Shown here one piece after another: positions 15,772-24,141 of a stretch of DNA of 59,630 nucleotides. The stretch's first letter is position 1, and each line of letters begins with the position of its first letter. The DNA is from Pirellulaceae bacterium. GTDB lineage: Bacteria > Planctomycetota > Planctomycetia > Pirellulales > Pirellulaceae. Under the pieces are notes generated by a model. That model was not told the DNA's origin, did not search any database, and saw only the letters and a list, made by a program, of their open reading frames with translations. Location of the stretch: positions 1-59,630 of the forward strand of contig JANQLU010000141.1 in assembly GCA_028280445.1 (NCBI GenBank), in the 5' to 3' direction. A program made the translations under genes and the position numbers.

Positions 15772-17007
15772 TCAAATCTTTTTGTGATCGCCAACTTGTG
15801 GTACTTGTTCGAAAGTGTTGGGACCGAAATAGCGGAGCCCTACAAATGGTTCAGATCCCGTATTCTCAATTTCAATTCCTTGAGTCGCCGCATCGTGGGT
15901 GATAAAAATCTCGTCTTCGGTCGTTTCGCCAAACCGAATCAGAGCTGGCGTTTGCAAATCCAGTGGACCGACGCGCCCACAACCCTGAACAGTAATCCAA
16001 CCGCTGGCACCTGGATCCTGCAATGTGCATCGTCCGCCCGGCTCGACCGTCAGTTCTTTGGCACTGAACAATTGCTCTCCATTGACCAACCCATACACGA
16101 CCCAACGATCACACCACAGTTCGCCTGAATCGGCGACAATCGGTTCAATGAAATTGTTGTCTTTGAAATTTGGATCAACGTTTTTGTCCCAATCCAATTG
16201 TCCAACAATGAAATCCAAATCCTGGTGTTTGTCTTCTGGAACATCTTTGACGAGTAAATCCCAAGGCACAAAACGCCCTTCGACAATGTTTTGATACATG
16301 CCGAAAACGTCGCTGCCCCATTGCGGTTCGTAGGTGCACAAACTACCTGGTGCGTGAAGTACGCCAGGGGGAATCAACCAACCAGTTCCCTTTTGCAACC
16401 GGTACGCTTTGGACAGATCGAGAATCCCATTGTCGCCACGATTCCAATTTTCCAGGCATCGGCGGATATCTTGTGGTGTCGTACCTGGTTCCAATCCCAT
16501 AAACGTGTACGGAAAATTGTTATCGCAATTGTTGTATTGGGGCGGAAAATAGTAACTCTCTGGCTTCCCTTCTTGTCCCACTAGCGCGGCGTCTTCGAAC
16601 CCTTGATGAGAATGGTGTGGGATCGGTCCCATATTGTCAAAGAATTTCGAGTAAACCGGCCAGCGCCCGTACTGCTTCCAGATCGCCGGTCCCAACATTT
16701 GCTGGCCCCGTTCTGCAATCGCATCGCGCAACAGAAATTTTTCATTTTCAAAAATGCAGAAACTCAAACCTTCGTGCCACTGCCGGCCATCATTTGCCGC
16801 TTCGGTCGTACTCGAAAACCATCGTTCATCAATTCCACCGCGGTCGACACCCAGCGCATAGTAATCATCGGGATGCAACTTTAATCGTTTGCCGGGATGC
16901 AAAAAACTTCGGGGCACCCAAGTGGGTGTTAAACGCAAAATGCCTTCACCTGAATCGAGTGCACGATTCAAAATTTGTTCAACGTTTTCAGTTTCAATTG
17001 CGCTCAT
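15772..17007 (-). CDS. Cupin-fold, mannose-6-phosphate-isomerase-like protein
   Basis: A 411-residue soluble protein with two apparent cupin halves. The first has a probable metal site in PIPHHSHQGFED; the second region WLIPPGVLHAPGSLCTYEPQWGSDVFGM resembles the segment of type I phosphomannose isomerases and related cupins that shields the sugar site. A third beta-rich part (LTVEPGGRCTLQDPGASGWITVQG) ends the protein. It likely isomerises or binds a sugar, working with the downstream TIM-barrel isomerase in the same operon. Family membership is by pattern only; no assigned substrate. Confidence 0.68.
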   Translation of the reverse strand: MSAIETENVEQILNRALDSGEGILRLTPTWVPRSFLHPGKRLKLHPDDYYALGVDRGGIDERWFSSTTEAANDGRQWHEGLSFCIFENEKFLLRDAIAERGQQMLGPAIWKQYGRWPVYSKFFDNMGPIPHHSHQGFEDAALVGQEGKPESYYFPPQYNNCDNNFPYTFMGLEPGTTPQDIRRCLENWNRGDNGILDLSKAYRLQKGTGWLIPPGVLHAPGSLCTYEPQWGSDVFGMYQNIVEGRFVPWDLLVKDVPEDKHQDLDFIVGQLDWDKNVDPNFKDNNFIEPIVADSGELWCDRWVVYGLVNGEQLFSAKELTVEPGGRCTLQDPGASGWITVQGCGRVGPLDLQTPALIRFGETTEDEIFITHDAATQGIEIENTGSEPFVGLRYFGPNTFEQVPQVGDHKKI

Positions 17008-17262
17008 CAATTATTCGTTCCACAGAAAAAGAGGTAAATGAGGTAATTGTGGGAAACGTGTTGTATTACGTTTCGATAGCATTGGCAACCAAACTAGTGC
17101 CGGTTATCAAAAAACCCCGTAAAAAACTGGTTGAAAAATTGAATTCTTGTCGATTAAACCGTTGAGGCAATTCGTTTTTTTTGAGACGCAATTTGTCTTG
17201 AATGTTTCGCACTCCATGGTGTAAAGTCTCCCCCGATTTAGTTCCCAACGCTGAGAAACAAA

Positions 17263-17766
17263 ATGAAAACTATTTTGCCAGTTTTGTTCGTCGTGTTGTT
17301 CGCCGTTCCGACAACAGCTCAAAACGTCGCCCAAGCTATCAATCAAACGGATACCGAGCTGGACAAATACGAGCAAGCAATCAATGTCAGATTGCGAACG
17401 TTTCGCAATGAAGAAAAACAATTCATCTCAGATGTGTTTGATTTGGTTCGCCAAGGTCGGTTGCCAAAAGATCTGGTCGATCGAAGTTTTTTGTGGGTGC
17501 AAAAAAAACGTCCACATTCAAATTTGAAATTTATCTACTTCGAACGAGTTCTGAGAATCCTGGCAACCAAAACGCGCAAGCCGTTGCCAGCATTCGACAC
17601 ATCGATCTACAACATGCGAGGTTCGTCGACTGTCGCGGGAACAACCGTCGGTAGTTCCACAGTAGGTGGAACAACGGTGCCAGCTAACATCATTGGCGGC
17701 TCGGTGCAAGGTGGTGTTACGATTCCAGGCACGACCGTCCGTGGCTCGGTATCACGCGATCGCTAG
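17263..17766 (+). CDS. Small secreted protein with Gly/Thr/Val repeat tail, unknown function
   Basis: Not recognised. The 167-residue product starts with a signal peptide (MKTILPVLFVVLFAVPTTAQ, cleavage likely after TTA or TAQ). A mainly helical charged region (residues about 25-105) follows, then a low-complexity C-terminal tail of roughly 45 residues with repeating GSSTVAGTTV / GSSTVGGTTV / GGVTIPGTTV units, lacking Cys. Such a tail could form a beta-rich adhesive or packing element, but nothing proves it. It is convergent with dihydroorotase, the two stops being only 2 bp apart, and no repeat separates them. No other gene suggests a role. Confidence 0.72.
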   Translation: MKTILPVLFVVLFAVPTTAQNVAQAINQTDTELDKYEQAINVRLRTFRNEEKQFISDVFDLVRQGRLPKDLVDRSFLWVQKKRPHSNLKFIYFERVLRILATKTRKPLPAFDTSIYNMRGSSTVAGTTVGSSTVGGTTVPANIIGGSVQGGVTIPGTTVRGSVSRDR

Positions 17767-17768
17767 TG

Positions 17769-19085
17769 TTACCTGGCAAACTGGATTTCCTCGCCTAAAT
17801 GTTGTTCGGCGTATTGCTCGAAACCGTTTTCATAGCGGAAAACTTCCCTGCCCATGACCCAGGTCTGCACTGCCCTGCCCTGCAACTGTTGACCGTGCCA
17901 AGGTGACCAGCGGGATTTAGTTTGCTGTTGTTCGTTGAGCACCTGATGTTCCAGTTTCATGTCCACCAACACCAAATCGGCATCGTAGCCAATTTCTATT
18001 TTTCCTTTGTTGGCGATATGCCAAACTTGTGCTGGCGCTTCGCACATCCAACCGACAACTTGTTCGATCGAACACAATCCTCGATTGACTTGATTCAACA
18101 TTAATGCCAGCGAATTTTCGACAGCAGGTAACCCAGATGGACAATCGGGATAAGGTTGTTGTTTTTCCTCGAGCGTATGCGGTGCGTGATCGGTCGCAAT
18201 CACGGTGATCGTACCATCGCAGAGAGCTTTCCAAAGCGCTTCGTTGTCCGCTTTGGTTTTGATCGATGGATTCATTTTTACCAACGCGCCCAATCGCTCG
18301 TAATCATCGATGCTAAAAAATAGATGGTGGGGACAGACCTCGGCAGAAATCAAATCACCGGCTTCGGCAATCAATGGGATTTCGTCGGCGGTTGAAACAT
18401 GCAACAGATGAAATTGATGCTTGTATCGATGTGACAACTCAAAAGCGCGTTTTGTCGCCACGATCGCGGCGCGATAATCGCGCACTCGTGAATGATCGGC
18501 GACGTTGTTGGAATCGCCAATGGCTTTTTGGTTTTCACGAATCGTCGATTCATCTTCGCAATGCGCACAGATTGGCAAATCCGTTTCCGCAAAAATCCGT
18601 TCCAATGCTGTTTGATCGTCAACGAGTAAATTGCCAGTGCTCGAACCAATAAAAATCTTGATCCCCGGAGTCCGTTGAACTTTTTGCAACTCGGCAACAT
18701 TGTCCGGCGTCGCGCCAATATAAAATCCGTAATTCACCAGACAGCGGCCCTGAGCCAACTCCAGTTTTTCGTCGAGGCGTTCGGCGGTAGTCGTCGTTGG
18801 ATTGGTGTTCGGCATTTCGAGAAACGACGTCACGCCACCTTTGGCACAAGCCCGCGTGGCGTGCTCAAAATCCTCTTTGTGTTCGAATCCCGGCGTTCGA
18901 AAATGGACTTGGTCATCGATCACGCCGGGTAACAAATACTTGCCAGTGGCGTCGATCACTTGATCACTTTCAGTCGGCTGAATCACGGGATCAATTTGCT
19001 CGATTTTTTGGTCGACAAATTTGACGTCATATTTTTGTTGACCGCCGCTGCTGACGACGATTCCATTTTTGATGATGGTAGCCAT
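17769..19085 (-). CDS. pyrC: Dihydroorotase
   Basis: Cyclises carbamoyl aspartate to dihydroorotate in pyrimidine synthesis. The 438-residue protein shows the amidohydrolase pattern: PGVIDDQVHFRTPG, TSFLEMPNTNPTT, IKIFIGSSTGNLL, ICAHCEDE, HLLHVSTADEI, SAEVCPHHLFF, TVIATDHAPHT. In most class I dihydroorotases the first metal motif is H-x-H; here the first His is Gln (QVH), a form I recall from Bacteroidota-type enzymes, so the active site may use a modified metal set. It is monocistronic and divergent from the HerA-like gene, with a short 97-bp spacer. Confidence 0.92.
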   Translation of the reverse strand: MATIIKNGIVVSSGGQQKYDVKFVDQKIEQIDPVIQPTESDQVIDATGKYLLPGVIDDQVHFRTPGFEHKEDFEHATRACAKGGVTSFLEMPNTNPTTTTAERLDEKLELAQGRCLVNYGFYIGATPDNVAELQKVQRTPGIKIFIGSSTGNLLVDDQTALERIFAETDLPICAHCEDESTIRENQKAIGDSNNVADHSRVRDYRAAIVATKRAFELSHRYKHQFHLLHVSTADEIPLIAEAGDLISAEVCPHHLFFSIDDYERLGALVKMNPSIKTKADNEALWKALCDGTITVIATDHAPHTLEEKQQPYPDCPSGLPAVENSLALMLNQVNRGLCSIEQVVGWMCEAPAQVWHIANKGKIEIGYDADLVLVDMKLEHQVLNEQQQTKSRWSPWHGQQLQGRAVQTWVMGREVFRYENGFEQYAEQHLGEEIQFAR

Positions 19086-19182
19086 CTCGTTTCCGTTCTA
19101 CTTGAGAAATAAATCTGTTTTGAGATACTAATCGCTGTACAAATCTCAATTCAATGACCCCTTCAAAAAAATTAACCCGCCA

Positions 19183-21681
19183 ATGCAAGACTTCGAAAAA
19201 CTGGGCACTTTTTATTTGGGCAAATCCTACGACATCAAATCTGGAGACACTCGGGACGAATTATTACTGTACGATTCCAAAGACTTGACTACCCACGCCG
19301 TTGTCGTCGGTATGACGGGCAGCGGGAAAACCGGACTTTGCCTGACATTGCTCGAAGAAGCGGGCATTGATCGCATTCCAGCGATCGTGATCGACCCCAA
19401 AGGCGACATCGCCAATCTACTGCTGACTTTTCCCGAATTGAATGCTCAGCAGTTTCGGCCTTGGGTCGACGAAAGCCAAGCCATGCGCGAAGGCATGACG
19501 GCCGACCAGTTTGCCACGGCCGAAGCTAAGAAATGGAAAAAAGGTTTGGAAAGCTGGGGACAGGACGGCCAGCGCATTCGCAAATTGCGTGATACGATCG
19601 ATATGCGAGTCTACACTCCCGGGTCAACGTCGGGACGTCCGCTGACCGTTCTCAAATCGTTCAATGCTCCGCCAGCCGAAATTCTCAATGATGGAGATGC
19701 GTTTCGCGAAAAGATTTCGGCGGCGGCGTCTGGTTTACTGGCTCTGCTCGGTATTGACGCAGATCCGATTCGTAGCCGCGAACATATTTTGGTCTCCAAG
19801 ATTTTTGAAACGGCATGGCTGGCGGGACGTGATCTCGATCTGGCCAGATTGATCAACGAAATTCAAAACCCGCCGTTTAATCGTGTTGGCATTATGGAAC
19901 TCGATTCCTTTTTCCCAGCGGACGATCGGTTGGAATTGTCAATGACACTCAACAATTTGCTGGCTTCACCCACGTTCGCAAGTTGGATGTCGGGCGAACC
20001 TTTGGACATCAAACGTTTGCTGCACACGCCAGAGGGTAAACCGTGCGTTTCGATTCTTTCGATCGCGCACCTCAGTGAAAGTGAGCGGATGTTTTTTGTC
20101 ACGATTCTGCTCAACGAAGTTCTCTCTTGGATGCGTGCTCAAGCTGGAACATCCAGTCTTCGCGCGATTTTATATATGGATGAAGTGTTCGGTTATTTTC
20201 CGCCCACCGCCAACCCGCCGTCCAAACAACCGATGCTGACGCTGCTGAAACAAGCGCGGGCATATGGTCTGGGCGTTGTTTTGGCAACGCAAAACCCCGT
20301 CGACCTGGACTACAAAGGCCTGTCCAACACGGGGACCTGGTTTCTCGGTCGACTGCAAACCGAGCGTGACAAAATGCGTGTTCTCGAAGGGCTCGAAGGG
20401 GCTTCGAATCAAACAGGCGCATCGTTCGATCGCGCGGAAATGGAAGCGATCCTTGCTGGACTTGGCAGCCGCGTGTTTTTAATGAACAACGTCCACGAGG
20501 ACGAACCGGTTGTTTTTACAACACGTTGGGCAATGAGTTATCTGCGTGGGCCGCTGACGAGAAAACAGATTCAAACGTTGGTGGCTCAGGACCCGACTGC
20601 AATTGCGGCTCACTCTACAACTCCTCAGGATCCGGCAATCGTGTCAGCAACATCGGCCCCCGTCCCACTGGCTGGCAGCATTCAGCGCCCCACTGCAGCG
20701 CCTGATCCCGCAGCTGCATCCGGTTCGGCGGAAAACCGACTCGCGATTCCTGCCGATGTTCAACAGCGTTATCTCGACATCGCATTGCGCGTCGGTCGCA
20801 ACGATCGTCTGGTGTATCGTCCATCTATCATTGGTCATGGCCGGATGCATTTCGTCAAATCGACTTACAAGGTAGATCTGTGGACCGAAAAAACGTTTGT
20901 CTACGATGTTCGTCGAGACGATGTTCCTGACGAGCTTTGGGATGAAGCCAAAGAAATCCCAGAAAAATTGGAGATCTCAGACGACCCAGAACCTGATTGC
21001 GAATTCGCCGCCGTTCCTGACGCATTACAAAAAGCCAAGTCGTACAAAACCTGGGAAAAAGAATTCAAGGAATTCATGTACCGCGCCCAGGACATGCCCG
21101 TTTGGAAATGCGTCGAACTGAAAATCTATTCCGAGCCTGGTGAAACCGAAGGTGATTTTCGCGTTCGTCTGGAACAATACGCTTCGGAGCGACGAGACAA
21201 AGACGTCGAAAAACTTCGCAAAAAATTCGCCAGTAAATTTAAATCTCTGGAAAACAAAATTACCACCGCGGCCAATCGAATCGAAGTTGAAAAATCTCAA
21301 TACAAACAGCGCCGAATGGAATCGGTCTTGAAATTTGGCTCTTCGATTTTGGGCGCGATCCTCGGGCGAAAAAAAGTCAGCAGCACCAACGTCAGCCGCG
21401 CCGAAACGAGCATGCGATCGTTTGGCCGCGCGTCTCGCGAAAAAAGTGACATTGGTCGCGCCGAAGAAAAACTCGAAGTACTGCAAGAACAAAAAGAAAC
21501 GCTCGAGCAGGAATTCCAAGAAGAGGTCGAGGCCATCGAATCGAAACTGCAGGTCGAATCATTGGAACTCGAAGAACTTTCCGTGAAACCGCGGAAAAGC
21601 GATATCAGCGTCGAACATATCGGAATCCTCTGGCTCCCGTTTCGCGTCGATTCGTCCGGAATCGCCGAAGCGGTGTATTAG
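19183..21681 (+). CDS. HerA/VirB4-like ATP-binding protein with C-terminal coiled coil
   Basis: An 832-residue cytoplasmic ATPase of the HerA/DUF87 type. Walker A is GMTGSGKTGL near residue 43-52, the IVIDPKGDI segment follows, Walker B is AILYMDEVFGYF (about 327-338), and ATQNPVDLDYKGLSNTGTWFLG is typical of HerA/VirB4/TraG-like P-loop pumps. Residues about 660-800 are a long charged coiled coil (many K/E/R with EVEKSQYKQRRM and LEVLQEQKETLEQEFQEE). HerA relatives translocate DNA or take part in repair and defence; here no NurA-like nuclease is adjacent, so the role is open. It stands alone, convergent with the UGA-containing gene. Confidence 0.82.
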   Translation: MQDFEKLGTFYLGKSYDIKSGDTRDELLLYDSKDLTTHAVVVGMTGSGKTGLCLTLLEEAGIDRIPAIVIDPKGDIANLLLTFPELNAQQFRPWVDESQAMREGMTADQFATAEAKKWKKGLESWGQDGQRIRKLRDTIDMRVYTPGSTSGRPLTVLKSFNAPPAEILNDGDAFREKISAAASGLLALLGIDADPIRSREHILVSKIFETAWLAGRDLDLARLINEIQNPPFNRVGIMELDSFFPADDRLELSMTLNNLLASPTFASWMSGEPLDIKRLLHTPEGKPCVSILSIAHLSESERMFFVTILLNEVLSWMRAQAGTSSLRAILYMDEVFGYFPPTANPPSKQPMLTLLKQARAYGLGVVLATQNPVDLDYKGLSNTGTWFLGRLQTERDKMRVLEGLEGASNQTGASFDRAEMEAILAGLGSRVFLMNNVHEDEPVVFTTRWAMSYLRGPLTRKQIQTLVAQDPTAIAAHSTTPQDPAIVSATSAPVPLAGSIQRPTAAPDPAAASGSAENRLAIPADVQQRYLDIALRVGRNDRLVYRPSIIGHGRMHFVKSTYKVDLWTEKTFVYDVRRDDVPDELWDEAKEIPEKLEISDDPEPDCEFAAVPDALQKAKSYKTWEKEFKEFMYRAQDMPVWKCVELKIYSEPGETEGDFRVRLEQYASERRDKDVEKLRKKFASKFKSLENKITTAANRIEVEKSQYKQRRMESVLKFGSSILGAILGRKKVSSTNVSRAETSMRSFGRASREKSDIGRAEEKLEVLQEQKETLEQEFQEEVEAIESKLQVESLELEELSVKPRKSDISVEHIGILWLPFRVDSSGIAEAVY

Positions 21682-21718
21682 CTTGCTGCTCCTTGGCCTC
21701 AACCGATTCGGTAAACAA

Positions 21719-21790
21719 GTAGGGCCGGTTCCCACCGGCCATCAGTTGGATTGGCCATTTGTTGGATTGGCCGGTGGGAACCGGCCCTAC
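21719..21790. repeat. A inverted pair between convergent genes
   Basis: A long inverted A pair (arms GTAGGGCCGGTTCCCACCGG and its exact complement, with TTGGATTGGCC repeats between) begins 37 bp after the HerA-like stop and ends 2 bp before the stop of the gene on the other strand. It would serve both genes as a hairpin. Confidence 0.9.
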
Positions 21791-21792
21791 TG

Positions 21793-22371
21793 TTAAAACA
21801 CTCCTTTTTCTTGTTTCCATTGCGCTTCGGGAATCTCCATCCACGGTTCTGGATCGACGCCCAATCCTTCAGCAATCCGATTGATCAAATTGAAAAAGCC
21901 AATCACTTGAGTTGCGATGGTAATCTGTGGTTCATCACAACCAGCCTGTCTGAGATTTCCAATATCATCATCGTTGACCTGGCCCGGGGTCTGCGTCAGT
22001 TTGACTGCATAATCACACAGTGATTTCTGCTGCTGCGTCAAATTCGCTTTGCGATAATCAAACACGATCGTTTCAGCCGTCGCTTTGTCACCGGATTCCA
22101 AACTGAAATCTCTGGCATGTGACAATGTTCAGTAATAACAATCATTGACATTGCTGACGACCGTTGCCAAAAGCTCTTTGGTGGCATTGTCGAGAGCATT
22201 TTGCTTTTTCATCACCGTTCCGTAGAGATCCAGCACGGCTCGACAACTTGCCGCATCCTGACTCATCACGCGAATAATGTTTGCTACACCGCCAGCACGT
22301 TTCTCCGCCGAATCATAAATTTGCTGGAGCATTTCATTAGAGCCAGGTTCGGCCTCGGTCAATCGCGCCAT
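21793..22371 (-). CDS. Peroxidase-related AhpD/carboxymuconolactone-decarboxylase-family selenoprotein (in-frame UGA read as Sec)
   Basis: Two ORFs in one frame (22371-22129 and 22125-21793) are divided only by TGA at 22131-22129. Read through, they give 192 residues. The AhpD active-site pattern E-x11-C-x2-C-x3-H appears as E66, C78, U81 and H85, so UGA replaces the second, normally peroxidatic Cys (CYYUTLSH). The rest matches the uncharacterised peroxidase-related group: LCDYAVKLTQTP, VIGFFNLINRIAEGLGVDP. AhpD-like enzymes use this dithiol to reduce peroxides; a selenol at U81 would be more reactive. A hairpin with SECIS geometry lies just after the UGA. Family members with CxxU are known among bacterial selenoproteins. 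Alternatives: a nonsense mutation or sequence error. Sec machinery is not in this window. Confidence 0.85.
22085..22125 (-). promoter_or_regulatory. Candidate bacterial SECIS hairpin after the UGA codon
   Basis: In the mRNA, ACA follows UGA, then UUGUCAC (22125-22119) pairs perfectly with GUGACAA (22091-22085). Inside, GAUUUC (22110-22105) pairs with GGAAUC (22099-22094), five Watson-Crick pairs and one U-G, closing the 5-nt loop AGUUU. The second loop base is G, 26 nt after UGA, within the 16-37 nt window described for bacterial SECIS elements. An alternative fold, CCAGA/UUUGG with loop GAUUUCAG, also puts G first in the loop (19 nt). The codons are still translated, so the stem is constrained by both protein and RNA. 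Confidence 0.75.
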
Positions 22372-22395
22372 GTTAGTCTTTCAATCTGTTTTTAA

Positions 22396-22682
22396 GTAGG
22401 GCCGGTTCCCACCGGCCGTTTTATTGGATCGGTCGGTGGGAACCGGCCCTACATGGATGATCTCGTATCAGTCGTCGGGTGCCACTGGCCCAGCCAGTGA
22501 TGTGGTTGGATAACGGTTGTCAGGTTCTTCAATTGGACGAGCAAAACCGCAAGTCGATGTGCAATCACTGGCTGGGGCCAGTGGCACCCTACTCGTGTAA
22601 TTTCTGTTGAATACACAAGCCTGTTGACTGCATGCAACTTACAAACTGGTCCCTCGCTCAACGTTCGCATTTACGATTTTCA
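22396..22682. repeat. A, E and B repeats in a divergent gap
   Basis: An A inverted pair (22396-22452) begins 25 bp upstream of the selenoprotein start. An E inverted pair (22478-22500 and 22564-22590) and one B arm (22648-22682) follow. Bases 22683-22861 hold no gene and presumably carry the promoter of the EF-hand esterase. Confidence 0.87.
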
Positions 22683-22861
22683 CGCATTGTAACGTCTTTG
22701 TTTTGACATTTGTCAATAACCGGAAATTTAACGGTCGACGTTCGCATCACCATCTCGGTATTCCAGTCGATTGCAGCCCTTCGTCTGATTCCGTGCTAAC
22801 GCTTTGATTTCGTGTACATTACAATCGATTCGCCAAAACCATCTAACCCCAATTCATTGCC

Positions 22862-23992
22862 ATGAAAACATTTGTATTTGCATCGCTATTGTTGTTTCTA
22901 ATTTCGTGCAATGTTGCGACTGCTCAAAAAAACGACGACGAAACAGCTCGTCGCGTCAAACAGATTGTCGCTCAAATCAAACGCCAGGATTCCAATGGCG
23001 ACGGTAAAATCTCTCGCGACGAAGCGAACGAGTTACTAAAAAGGAATTTTAAACGCGTCGATCGAAACCAAGATGACGTCATTGACGAAAGCGAAATCAA
23101 ACGTATCGCTGAGACCATTGCCAATCGCAATCGACGAAATCGAAATTCAAATCGTTCGATTCAAGTACCGGAATCGGTTAAAGCCACGTTGAACGTGTTG
23201 TATCGGAAGACGGAACAGGAAAATCTGAAAAAATCATGGTCGCTGGATATTTTTGAACCCAAAACAAAATCTGAAAAACAGCTTCCGGCAATTGTGTTTA
23301 TTCACGGTGGCGGTTGGCGGGGTGGCGACAAAGCCAGCGGGATTTTTCGTCAATACGCCATCCATTTTGCTCAACGAAGCTACGTTTGTTTTTCGATCAA
23401 CTATCGTCTGATCCAGGTTGGCAAAATGCCAGCTTGCATTCAAGATTGCAAAACGGCAATTCGTTGGATTCGCACCAACGCCGAAAAATACAATGTTAAG
23501 TCAGATCGCATCGGCGCATTTGGAAATTCTGCGGGCGCACACCTGGTCGCTATGTTGGCTTTGGCACCAGACGACAAACAGCTCGTTGGAGACGGCCCGT
23601 ACCGAAAACAATCTTCGGCAATCCAGGCCGGTGTCGCAGCGGCACCACCAACCGATCTCAGTGCCTTGTTTAAAATTGAATCAGGCGCTCGCCGACTAAA
23701 GCAGATATTTGGCGAAGACAAATCGAAAGCCGAAATGGAAAAAATGGGCAAACTGATTTCACCGGTGACTCACGCGTCGAAAAATGCGCCACCGCTCATT
23801 CTCGTTCACGGCGGTAAAGATCGGACCGTTCCTGTTTCGCAAAGTGAAAAACTCGAACAGGCGCTCAAGCAAGCCGGCGCCAAAAACGTGACCTTTAAAT
23901 ACTACGCCAACGCCGGCCACGGGGTATTCCGCGAAAAACAAAGTGAAACACTCCCGATGATGGAAAAGTTTTTTGAGAAACACCTCAAGTAG
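22862..23992 (+). CDS. Exported EF-hand/alpha-beta hydrolase esterase
   Basis: A 376-residue secreted enzyme. A signal peptide (MKTFVFASLLLFLISC start, cleavage near ATAQ) leads to two EF-hand calcium loops, DSNGDGKISRDE and DRNQDDVIDESE (about residues 41-80), then an alpha/beta hydrolase of the acetyl-esterase/lipase type. The oxyanion segment is FIHGGGWRGGD, the nucleophile elbow is GAFGNSAGAH, the acid is in VHGGKDRTVPV and the His in NAGHGVF. These esterases often remove acyl groups from polysaccharides or xenobiotics. The EF hands suggest calcium control or stability outside the cell. It is monocistronic and faces another carbohydrate-esterase-like gene. A Cys near position 16 might be a lipobox, but no clear L-x-x-C match is seen. 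Confidence 0.85.
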   Translation: MKTFVFASLLLFLISCNVATAQKNDDETARRVKQIVAQIKRQDSNGDGKISRDEANELLKRNFKRVDRNQDDVIDESEIKRIAETIANRNRRNRNSNRSIQVPESVKATLNVLYRKTEQENLKKSWSLDIFEPKTKSEKQLPAIVFIHGGGWRGGDKASGIFRQYAIHFAQRSYVCFSINYRLIQVGKMPACIQDCKTAIRWIRTNAEKYNVKSDRIGAFGNSAGAHLVAMLALAPDDKQLVGDGPYRKQSSAIQAGVAAAPPTDLSALFKIESGARRLKQIFGEDKSKAEMEKMGKLISPVTHASKNAPPLILVHGGKDRTVPVSQSEKLEQALKQAGAKNVTFKYYANAGHGVFREKQSETLPMMEKFFEKHLK

Positions 23993-24007
23993 TTTGACAT
24001 TCACAAA

Positions 24008-24117
24008 TCGGGAGGGCGAGGCTCCTGCCGAGCCGCGAACATTGGTCCATTGTGAGCGGCAAGGCGCCAGCCGCCAGTATTTGAGGGTTCACCGGCGCCT
24101 AGCGCCTTGCCGCTCAC
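24008..24117. repeat. C and D repeats between convergent genes
   Basis: A C arm (24008-24034) is followed by a D inverted pair (24051-24117) with a 17-19 base loop. The trailing CACCCTCCGA at 24122-24131 looks like an eroded second C arm. Confidence 0.87.
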
Positions 24118-24141
24118 AGGATCACCCTCCGAAAAACAAAT

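Noticed and set aside
21793..22371. Two separate small genes of 110 and 80 residues
   Set aside because: They share one frame, are split by a single TGA plus one codon, and only together form the AhpD-like domain with its catalytic motif.
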